From: an uncultured Planctomycetaceae bacterium
GTDB taxonomy: Bacteria > Planctomycetota > Planctomycetia > Pirellulales > Thermoguttaceae
DNA length: 64,000 bases
Assembly: GCA_946408825.1 (NCBI GenBank)
Contig: CAMJTU010000016.1
Coordinates: forward strand, 1 to 64,000
Direction of reading: 5' to 3'
Part shown: one piece after another, positions 34,209 to 44,200 of the stretch
Numbering within the stretch: position 1 is the first letter of the stretch
Layout of the letters: each line of letters starts with the position of its first letter
The notes under the pieces: generated by a model
What the model saw: only the letters and a program-made list of their open reading frames with translations
Databases searched by the model: none
Told to the model about the DNA's origin: nothing
Program-made: the position numbers and the translations under genes

Positions 34209-37200
34209 GTGAAGAGGCGAATTCAACGAGACGGGACAAGTTCCGTTCGACGCGCGCATTTTGGCGCGTCGACGGGCGTCGCGCTGTGCCTCGTGGCGCT
34301 CATGGCGGCGACGCTTCCCAGGCAGGCGGCGGCTCAGTCGTGGGATTCGACGAGCGGCGCGCAGGTCTCTACGTCGCGAGTCGACGAAAAACCGACGTTT
34401 TGGCTTGTCGACGAGAACGGAGCGTGGCGCGCGCCGCTCCCGAATTGGTCGCTGGAAGAAGTCATGCGCGTCGTCGATTCGCGAACGGAAGCGCCGGGCG
34501 CGGCCCCTTGGTCGATCCAGAGCGTCGACGCTTCGGGCGTCGTTTCGGACGGAATCGCGCGATTACGCGTTGAGTTAGACGTCAGCGTCGCCGACGGTTT
34601 CGTCAGAGCGCCCCTCGGCTTGAGCGAAGGCGTGTATATCCCGACGGCTGCGGAAGAGGCGTCTGGCGAGTCGCGCCGCGGCGGGTTCTCTTACACGGGG
34701 CCCGGTCTTTGCGTTCTCGACGTCGATCGTAAGACGGGCGAATATGTAGCGCTTTTCCAGACTCCGTTCCCGTCGCCGGGCGCCGCCGACAACGAAACAA
34801 ACGAATCGGAGAATTCCGCCGATCCGGAGGAGCAGAAAGTTCAGGAAGCGGCGGCTGACGAACCGACGGAGAACGTCGAAGAACAAACGCCTGAGGAGAC
34901 TGGCGCGCAAGAATCGCCGGAAGGAGAAACGCCGAAAGGAGAAACGCCGAAAGGAGAGACGTCGAAAAACGAATCGGCGGGAGAAGAATCGTCGGAGAGC
35001 GCGACCGCGCCGGAAGATTCTACGCCCGACGTCGACGCGCCTGCCGACGAGTCGCCTCGTTACGAAGAGTCGGCGACGAGCGAGCCGACGACTCAAGAGT
35101 CGACCGCGCATGCAGGGCGCGAATCGGGAAGGCTACGCCCAAATTTCTACCGCTTAACGCTTGATCTGTGTTTTACGGTCGATACGTCCGCCGCGACGAA
35201 GACCGTCGCCGAGGACGTCGAGTATCGATTTGCCGCCTCGTTCCCCCCGTCGCTCCATTCGCAGCTTACCCTTGAGATCCCCATGCCCGATTTCGACGTC
35301 GTTTCGGTTAAGGGCGCCGCGGCCGACGCGCCGACGCCGCTGACGGAAGACGTTTCCGAGCTTAAACTTCGCGGACTGGGTCGCGGCGGAGAGCGTGTCG
35401 AGTTCGGATGGCGTCGTAAACAACCTCAAGGGAACGAACGTCAAGACGACGAGCGGCATGTCGTGCTCCAAGTGGAAGACGCCGTGATAGTCGCGGAACT
35501 TGATTCACGAGGAACGACGTACGACGCAACGCTCCCCGTGCGTGTCTTTGGCGGCGATACCGACACGTTTAAGGTCGAACTTCCGCCCGACTCGACGCTC
35601 ACGCCGGACAGCGTCGCCGCCGTCGATTCTAACGGAGGTTCCTTCGAAGTCGTGAGCGCGCGCGTTCTCGACGAACAGGAAGGCGCCGACGAGATTGGCG
35701 AGACGTCCGACGGGTCGTCAAGTCACGTCGTCGAAATTCGGCTTGGACAGAACACGTCCGTGGCGACGCTGCGTCTCAAGGCGCGCGCGGGCGCTCGCGA
35801 CGCGGTCGCCGATTCTAACGGTCGCCGAACGCCGCGCCGACTCGCGGGATTTAACGTTCGAGACGCGCAGAAGCAGTATGGCCAGATTCGCGTTGTGAAG
35901 TCTCAAGATTCCGACTTTAGCGTGACTCCGATCTACGGCGCGTCGAGTTCCTTTGAAAACTCCCTCGAGGGGGGCGTCGAACTCTACTCTTTCTTTTCGC
36001 AGCCCTTCCTTATGACTGCCGAAGGATACGCGCGTGAGACGGTCGTCAACGCGCGTCCCGAGTATCTCATGACCGTCGACGCGGAAGAGTTGCGTCTTCG
36101 CGCGCGATTCCTCTATTCGGTTTACGGTTCGAAGGTTCGAGAATTTCGATTGCGGCGTAACGGTTGGAATTTCTCCAGAGTTTTAGACCCGGAGAACGTC
36201 GTTTATCAGGAAGGAATCATTCCCGCGAACGAAGTCGGCGAGATTGTCGTTCCGCTGGCGACTCCGTCCGACGGCGAAATTGTCGTCGAACTGGAATTTG
36301 TGCGCGACGTCGATCCTGAGCCGATCGTCGCCGATCCAAACGCCGATCCGGCCGATCTTGCGAGCCTTTCCGTCTTGTTTCCGACTCCGATCGCTTCACG
36401 CGTCGAACCAGCCCCCGTCGTCGTCGTTCCTGACTCCGCCGTCGATCTCACCCCATATCCTGACAAAATCGTCGGCATGACCCGCAAGACGGCGCGATTC
36501 TTTACGTTGAACGTCGAATTGCCCGCCGATTTGCGCGAGACTCCTTTATATTATCAAACGCGTCTAGCGCGCGAGGACGACCCTGAACCGCTCTTTGTCG
36601 CCGATATCCGTCGTCTCAAACAGCAGACATGGGTCGTCGTCAGAACAGAAGCGACTCTTTCCGAAAAGGGCGCCGTCCACGTCAACGAAACGCTCGAGTA
36701 TCGAATCGAGCACGAGCCCCTCGACGTTTTCGAATTTCAAGCGTTGTCGCGGCTTCTCGACGCCACGCGTGAGCGCGGGCTAAAATGCTTCGTCGACGGC
36801 CGACCGCAGAATATCGTCGTCGATCCTCCTGAGACAAACGCGCCGAAGGACGACGAGCGCGTCGGCGACGAAGAACGCCCCGTTCAACCTGTCAAGAATC
36901 GTTATTCGTCGTGTCGCGTCGCCGTAGAAACGCCGCGCATTGGAACCTGCGTCGTGTCGTTACAGTACGATCTCGACCCGATTGAGATCCGCGAGGGACT
37001 TACCAGTCAAGCGCGCGTCGATCTTTTTCAGCCGAAGATGGACGAGTCTGTCTCTAACGAGTTGACGCTGACCGCTCCCGTCGGACTGGGACTGAGCTTC
37101 GCGAAACCGACCCGTTCGGCGCGACGTTCCGAGCCCGACGAAGAGGGCGGCGATTTGTCGTTCCAATCTTTTTGGGACGCCGAGCCGCGAAAATTTTCCG

Positions 37201-38249
37201 ACGACGGCAAATCGGAATCGATTCGATGCACGTCCCTTGTTACGGAGTATTCCGCGAGATTCAACGTGTCGCTCGATTCCCGCGAAGGAGGGCTCTCGAT
37301 CGTCGATCGCGCTTGGATTCAATCGTGGTTTTCCGACTCCGCCCGCGTCGATCGCGTCGTGTGGAAAATGAATTGCGACCGCGATTATATTGAAGTTCGA
37401 CTTCCTGAAGGGTGCTCGCCGGATCGCGTTTCCGTGGCGCTCGACGGCGAAAGACTTCCAGTCGGCGGCGACGCCAGACACGGCTTGCTTTTCCATGAAC
37501 GAATCGTTCGGATTCCGATCGACCCGCAACGGCAACGTCGCGACGTCGCGCTTGAGATTTCTTACGTCGTTTCCAACTCCGGCGACAAAGGCAGCCGCGC
37601 GACTGCGGAATTCCCGGATTTCGCGACGGATTCCGTTTGGATTCGGAGAATGTACTGGCAGACGATTTTTAACCGCGACCGTCTCGTCGTCGTCGATCCT
37701 CGCGGCTGGACTCCGGAGTTCACCGTCAGACGCGGCGCCGGACTTGGCGCGCTCTTCTTCAACCGTAAACCGACGATGACGCAGGACGAGCTTTGCGATT
37801 GGGTCGGGGTCAGTCGTCGCGAACCGATCGCGCAAGAGACGAACGTGTACCTTTACAGTCGTTTCTGCGAATCCCCGTCGCATTCTGAGACGAGGAGCGA
37901 GAACGACGCGCCGCAGCTTCCGAAGGCGAGTCTGGTGGTCGTGAACAACGCGTTTCTCGTTTTTCTCGGGAGCGGCGTCGCGCTTGTGCTGGGACTGGGA
38001 CTCGTCTACCTTCAAGTAATGTCGGCGTCGCAAGCGTTCTTTACGCGCTGGGCGCTCCTGATTTTGTGCGCGCTTGCGCTCGTTTTTGCGTCGTTGCGTC
38101 CGCTTCTTGCGCTTCTTTTCCTGCAAACGACCACGTTTGGCGTTATTCTGTCGCTGGCGGTCGCCGCGACGACCGCATGGCTGGGACGAGGCGATCGTAA
38201 AAAGAAGAAGTTTGGCGACGCGACTGTTCCGCAGGACAAGGACGAGTAA
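34209..38249 (+). CDS. Giant envelope protein, module A (1346 residues)
   Basis: Family not recognised. I chose the GTG at 34209, with GAGG six bases upstream; an in-frame TTG at 34170 lacks such support. An N-terminal signal or anchor (GVALCLVALMAATLPRQAAAQ) is followed by FWLVDENGAWRAPLPNWSLE, which I take as the marker of the module. An acidic linker of about 100 residues (near 200-300) contains GETPK repeats. Several beta-rich ectodomain segments follow. The end has three or four membrane helices (VFLGSGVALVLGLGLVYLQ, then LLILCALALVFASLRPLLAL and a third) and a basic cytoplasmic tail. Most of the chain would lie outside the inner membrane. The 43-base gap to the next, even larger gene and their shared architecture indicate an operon. 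Function unknown; a cell-envelope or adhesion role is a guess. Confidence 0.7.
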   Translation: MKRRIQRDGTSSVRRAHFGASTGVALCLVALMAATLPRQAAAQSWDSTSGAQVSTSRVDEKPTFWLVDENGAWRAPLPNWSLEEVMRVVDSRTEAPGAAPWSIQSVDASGVVSDGIARLRVELDVSVADGFVRAPLGLSEGVYIPTAAEEASGESRRGGFSYTGPGLCVLDVDRKTGEYVALFQTPFPSPGAADNETNESENSADPEEQKVQEAAADEPTENVEEQTPEETGAQESPEGETPKGETPKGETSKNESAGEESSESATAPEDSTPDVDAPADESPRYEESATSEPTTQESTAHAGRESGRLRPNFYRLTLDLCFTVDTSAATKTVAEDVEYRFAASFPPSLHSQLTLEIPMPDFDVVSVKGAAADAPTPLTEDVSELKLRGLGRGGERVEFGWRRKQPQGNERQDDERHVVLQVEDAVIVAELDSRGTTYDATLPVRVFGGDTDTFKVELPPDSTLTPDSVAAVDSNGGSFEVVSARVLDEQEGADEIGETSDGSSSHVVEIRLGQNTSVATLRLKARAGARDAVADSNGRRTPRRLAGFNVRDAQKQYGQIRVVKSQDSDFSVTPIYGASSSFENSLEGGVELYSFFSQPFLMTAEGYARETVVNARPEYLMTVDAEELRLRARFLYSVYGSKVREFRLRRNGWNFSRVLDPENVVYQEGIIPANEVGEIVVPLATPSDGEIVVELEFVRDVDPEPIVADPNADPADLASLSVLFPTPIASRVEPAPVVVVPDSAVDLTPYPDKIVGMTRKTARFFTLNVELPADLRETPLYYQTRLAREDDPEPLFVADIRRLKQQTWVVVRTEATLSEKGAVHVNETLEYRIEHEPLDVFEFQALSRLLDATRERGLKCFVDGRPQNIVVDPPETNAPKDDERVGDEERPVQPVKNRYSSCRVAVETPRIGTCVVSLQYDLDPIEIREGLTSQARVDLFQPKMDESVSNELTLTAPVGLGLSFAKPTRSARRSEPDEEGGDLSFQSFWDAEPRKFSDDGKSESIRCTSLVTEYSARFNVSLDSREGGLSIVDRAWIQSWFSDSARVDRVVWKMNCDRDYIEVRLPEGCSPDRVSVALDGERLPVGGDARHGLLFHERIVRIPIDPQRQRRDVALEISYVVSNSGDKGSRATAEFPDFATDSVWIRRMYWQTIFNRDRLVVVDPRGWTPEFTVRRGAGLGALFFNRKPTMTQDELCDWVGVSRREPIAQETNVYLYSRFCESPSHSETRSENDAPQLPKASLVVVNNAFLVFLGSGVALVLGLGLVYLQVMSASQAFFTRWALLILCALALVFASLRPLLALLFLQTTTFGVILSLAVAATTAWLGRGDRKKKKFGDATVPQDKDE

Positions 38250-38292
38250 CGGGCGTTCCATTTTGGTCGCCCCAATTGGATAAGACACTGAA

Positions 38293-41200
38293 ATGACGAC
38301 GAAACGATCGACGCTGTTCCTTTGCGCGCTCTGCGCCGCGATTGCGGTCGCGAACGTTCAGATTCTGTTCGGGCAGGATCAGAGCGTCCGCGTGACCGAC
38401 GGCGTCGCGTCGTCTGCGAACGAAACGCCGACGCCGCGGACGACGTCCGAGGTCGGATCGACGGGCGCGGAGGGGCAAGAAGTCGCGTCGCCGGTTTCCG
38501 CGGCGCCTGATTCGGCGGAACGTCCTTCGCCGCGCGAGCCCGTTTTTTCAGGTTATCGATATTGGATGGCGCCCGCCGCGTCGATTGACCATTGGCCTTG
38601 GGGCGACGGCAAATATCTGCCAATACCGTCCTCCGCCTTTAAGGAATGGCTTCAAACGACAAATCGGCGCGCCGCGCTTCAGGATTACGTCGACGGCCTG
38701 CGTTTTTCGGGCGTTGTTTCGACGCTGCGTCTTTCCGCGTCTTTTGTCGGCGAAACGCTCGAAGGAACCGGCTTGCTGACGAGTTCGGCGTTCTCAATTC
38801 ATGACGAAGAGGACGACGAATCGTCGTTCCTCGCGACTCCGCCTCTTCAATCGTTCGGGCTAGCGATTGCGTTTCCGAAGGAGGACGCGACAGACCTTGC
38901 CAACGCGCCTGCGACCTACCCCGACGGCGGCGTCTATCTCCCCGACGCGGACGGAGAAGTTCGGAAGTTCCAGTGGTCGCAGCGCGGAAAACGCGACGCG
39001 TCGGGCGCGCTCTATTACGATTTTGATTTCCATTCTTTTCTACGCGTCGAATTGGTCGTCGCGACCTCGAAGTTTGACGTTCTGACGGCGTCTGGCGGGC
39101 TCGTTACCCCGATCCTTGCGCCTGATCCGAACGAGTTTGGAGTTGCGACCGGTCAGGACGCGCGGTTCTGGCGCGTGAGTTTTCATGGAACGTCCAAGGC
39201 GCGCGTGACGATCGCGACGGAACAGACCGAGACGGCCGAAAACTCGACGCGCCCCCTCGGGTTTCGCCAAGAATCGTCGTATCGCGCGTCTCTTTCCGGG
39301 GTAGACCTTACGACGCGGTTCGAATTTGATCGCGCTCCTTCTCGACTTGGCGAGGCGACGCTTGTTCTCGATCCGACGCTTGCTCTCCTTACTCTCGAGT
39401 GGGGGTCCGTTTCGATCCGTCCTATATCGTCGACGGTCGCCGACGACGGAACGACGCGCGTCCGACTTCGCGTCCCGGCGAATCTTGCGAACGACGCGTC
39501 GGCAAGTCTTCGCGCGACGCTCTTTTGCCCCATTTGGTTCGGCGAGCGGCGACTCCCGTCGGCGCGACTTGAAGCGGATAGTCTTCTATGGCGCGAATCG
39601 CTCGTCCGATTGACCGTGTCCGCGCCGTTAACCGCGTCTTCATATCAACTTGACAACGCCGTTCAAACACGCGACGCAAATCGCGCTCGCGCCGAAGGCG
39701 CAAGTTATGCGACGTTTAAACTTTTTGATTCGCGGGGAGGCGTCCGTCTTACTCTGCGCCGAACTTCCGTCGCGCCGCCGTTCGACAGCGCGACAGACTG
39801 CTATTTTGCGACAAACGAAGTCTCTGCTAAAACGACCCTGTTTTTTAACTTCGACGGATACGATCGAAATCGCGTCACGTTGCCGATTGCGAACGGTTGG
39901 GACGTCGATTCTGTCCAGACGGCGCAACCGGACGGGGCGGTATGGTCCCGCGGCGTCGACGCGGCGGGGCGTCCGACGATCGCGCTTTCTTTTAAAAATC
40001 CGCCTGTTCCGAGTCAATCGACGCGCGTGACGATCTCGGCTCGATATGTCGCGCCCTTTGAAGAACAGACGCCCGTCGATCGTTTTTGTCCGATTGACCT
40101 TCAAAACTCTCTAAGAGGCGCCCACGCGCTGTCGCTGCGGACGGACTCGTCTTCGCAGATCCGATATACGACGCGTTCGGGCAAGCCGTTTGTTCCCTCT
40201 AAGACGGCCCCCGATTTCGTCTTCAACGAATCGCTGCTGCGCGAAGCGACTCCGCTCGCGCCCGGCGGCGCGCGCCTGTGGCTCGGCGATCAGACGGTCG
40301 GCGCATACGCGACGTTGGAAAGCGCGCGCTCTAATTATTCTGTCGAAGCGTCCTGCGCGTGCGTCCTCGACGAAGACGCGTTCAACGAAACATGGCGGCT
40401 CCACTGCGTTCCCGCGTCCGGAACGCGCGTCGACAGACTTGTTTTTTTCATCGCCGCTCCTGAAAACGAACGCAGTTCCCATGGCTACACGGTCGCGAGC
40501 GGGCTGGATTGGACGTGGTCGACCTCGACGGATCCCAGTCGCCGTTTTGAGGCGTCCCTTCTCACGCCCGAAGAAACGGTCGCATTGAGGGCTCCCGAAA
40601 ACGCCGACGCTTATGAAATCAATCTTGCGACCTCTCGAAGCGTCCCCTTTGACATTAACGTTTTCTGCACGGCGCCCGCGACCCGCGAGATTCAAGTTCC
40701 CCTCATGTTCTTCCCCGACGCGGCGAATCAGTCGGTGGAAGTCGTCGTCGAATCGAATTCGAGCGCCGTTTTCAAGACGCGCGGCGAAGCTGTCGTGGAA
40801 TCCACGGTTCCCGCGTCGAAATCAAACGACTCGTGGCTTTTTAAGAAAGCGTTTCGATATGATCCGACGGCGCTCTTCGGCGCGTCCGTAGAGTCGGAAT
40901 CGACTCCGAAAGAAGGCGACGAGGCGTCGGACGCGTCGGAAGACGGCGAGCAGAACGCTCTGGCGGCGTTGGCGACGAACGGCGTCACGACTCCGCGACT
41001 TGAACTCGTCGTTTTACAACGTTCGCGCGTCGACGACGGAGAAGGCGCCGCGACTCCTCTTAACTCGCTCTGCTGGTTTCAAAACTACGATTCATACTAC
41101 CAAATTGACGGAACCGTTCAGAATCACGCGACTTTTTACCTCGAGAATCGCGGTCGAGATTCCTTTAGAATTTGCATGACGATTCCTTGGAACGGCAAAG

Positions 41201-44200
41201 ACAAACACGACGCGGACGAATCCTACGACGATTTCATGACGCCGGATCCATGGCGCGACGAGGCGTATCGCCAAGTCGACTTCTTTACCGGCGCTCTTGA
41301 CCCGACCGTCGAATGGATATACGTCGGTCACGGGCCGGTCTACGATTCCATTAACGGCGTATGGGCCGACGGTCGGCGAACTCCGTGGACCCTTTGGAAG
41401 GCGCCGAGCGCCCCGGGAGAGCCCGAACGGTACGTCGTCGACGTTCGGCTTCTTGTAAAACGTCGTTATGAACGCGTCGATATCGAGTTTCGAGACGCTT
41501 TTAGTCGGCGATTAAGCGGCAGCCGTCGCGTCGCGCCGATCCAGCTTGAATGCGACGCGCCGACGCTTTCGGGCGTCTGGAACGCAATCTTTCCTCCTCA
41601 GTTTCAAACGCGTCGTTCATATTTTCAGCAGGACGACGTAAATGGCGGGGTCGTTCGGCGTTTGAGTTCGTTTGCGGACGCGTTCTTTTTTTCGACGCGC
41701 CGTAGGAACGAGATCGAGGCTCTTGGAAAACGGTTTGCGTCTCGTTTAGGGGACGAGTTTGCGCTTAGACTTGCGATCGGCGAAGCGAGGCGCGACGAGG
41801 CGTGGCGCGCCCAGAAAAACGAAGACGCGGGCAAGAACGAGGAAAAACCGACCGATTCGAACGAACAGAACGGCGGCGACGCAAATTCGACCCCCGCGAC
41901 GACCGTCGCAAAAACGGAACGACTTGCGCCCGCGCTCGACACGTTCCGACTCGACGCGCCGACGTGGGGCGACGTTCTCGGATCGTCGACAATCATTTCG
42001 GCGCTTTTTGCGCCCGAGGCGTCCGACACGTCCGATTCAGACTCCGGAAGCGTCGTCGGCTCGGCGTTCGGGCGACTTGAGACCGTTCAGCGGACTCCGA
42101 CGTTTCTCATTGATCGATACGCGCTCGTCAGCGCCGGCGTTTCGCCGAGTATGACCTTGCCGACGGTCGAGGGCAAGACGCCCGAGGAACGCGCGAACCG
42201 ACTTCTGGAAGTCGCAAATCTCAAGATTTTGATCGTCACGCCGGAACTGGCGCTCGCGACGACGGGCGACGCGCTCGTTCGTCAGTTTGGCTCGGAATAT
42301 ATAACGCTATGCGGCTCGTCGATTTGCGCGCCGGCCTCGCGGAGCGTCGCGCGAAAAGCGCTCGATGAAATTCTTGATCCCAGCGTCCGGCGTTTTGTCG
42401 CGCCCGACGATTGGCGCTCCCTCGTCGAAGCGGCGAATCCTTGGGTCGTAACGAAGAACGGCGAGTCTGATTTTGACGTCGCGCGCGGCTGGTCTTTCGT
42501 CGCCGTTCCGATTGGCCGCGCTTCGGAAGGCGTTTATGTCGTTAATCGTTACGTGCTGCTCGCGTTGGAGTTTTTCGGATTCGTCGCGTTCGTCGTCTCT
42601 TTCTGGCGGCGAAAATCGAGATCCCCTCGATTCCTCCTTGGGACGATAGGCGTATGTCTTGCGATCGCTTGTCCCGCGCAGTATGAAGTCGCGTTTCTTA
42701 CGAGGGGCGTTCTGTACGGCGCGCTGTGTCTTTTTGTCTTCCGGTTGTTCGACACGTCGCCGTCGAAATCGACGCCTCGTCCGCCCGCTCGAAACGCCGC
42801 CGAGGACGTCGACGAGAGCTACTCGACCGCTGGTTACGTTGATTTTGCGCGAATGTCCCCCGAAGAATTGCATTATCTCCAGCATGGGCCGACCATTTCG
42901 CCCGATAGAAAAGGCGCCGTCGCCCTTACGACGGCGGCCGCGCTCCTTGCGGTTTTACTCCTTCTTGCCGGCGTCGCGGCGTTTACGCGAGCCGCGTTCG
43001 GCGCCGATCCGCCAAGTACGACGCAAACGGCTTCCGTGCCGTCCGCAAATTCGTCTTCGTCGGGCGTCGCGGTAAAGAACGAGCCGTCGAAAAGCGACGC
43101 TTCGCCTCAGACCTCACGCGGTTCTCAAGAGGACGCGACGTATCAAGAGCCGCGCCGCGTTTTCGTGCCGATCGACGACAATCAAGCGCCTACGGGAGAT
43201 TATTATTGGATCGACTCGGATTTCTATGAAATCGTACGATCCGACCTCCGCGACAAGCCGCGAGAACGTTCATGGCGAATCGTCGACGCGCTCTATCAAG
43301 GGGTTGTGAACTACAATAGTTTTTCCGGAACGACTTCGCTCTTTACGTTGACGGCGACCTATACGGTTGTGACAGAATCCTCAAACGTGACGATCGCTCT
43401 TCCCGCGGTGCAGCTCGCGTCGGAGGGAGGCGCGCGCTTTGATCGGCAAACAGTTCCCTTTTCCTATAACGAGGAAGGAACGGAGATTATTTTCGACGTC
43501 CAGTCGGAACCGGGCGTTCATTCTTTTGAATTATCGCTCGTTCCGCCTCAGTTCTTTGAAACGACCTCGCGCCTTGCGATTCCGATTTTGCCAGTCGCGT
43601 CCGCTCGGCTCGATTTGGACGTCTCCGTCGACGCGCCCGAACTCGACGCGCCCGGCGCCGTCGGCAAAATCGTCCGAACTCCCCGAAGGTTTGTCGCCGA
43701 ACTCGGTCCGATTAGCCAGCTTGTGATCACAAAGGCGACCCCGTCGGAGCGTTCTGAGAACGTGGAAATTGACGTCGAACAGTATTTTCTGGCGCGTCCC
43801 AGAGCGACGCAGACCGACGTTCGCGCGCTTTTCCGCCGTCAAGCGACAGGCGGTAAGATTCAGGCTCTTGAAATCGACTGCGATCCGGCGTTCTCATACT
43901 CCGGATATTGCCGATGCGACGCCTCTGAAATTGAGAGCATCGATCCTCCGACGCCGACGAACCCGTCGATGCGCGTCGTTTTTAAGGAGCCAATTTCGGG
44001 CGCTTTTTCGCTCAACGTCGATTTCGTCGCACGGGGCTTTTCCGGCGTCGGACGCGTTCCTTTTCCGAAAATTGCGATTCGCGACGCGCGGATTGTCAGG
44101 AATCTTTTCGCGCTCTCGCCCGATCAGGGCGTCGCGTGCGACGCTTCGTTCGCGTCTCCGGAACTGGCCGCGGCGTTTCAGAGCGCTTGGGGAACGTTGG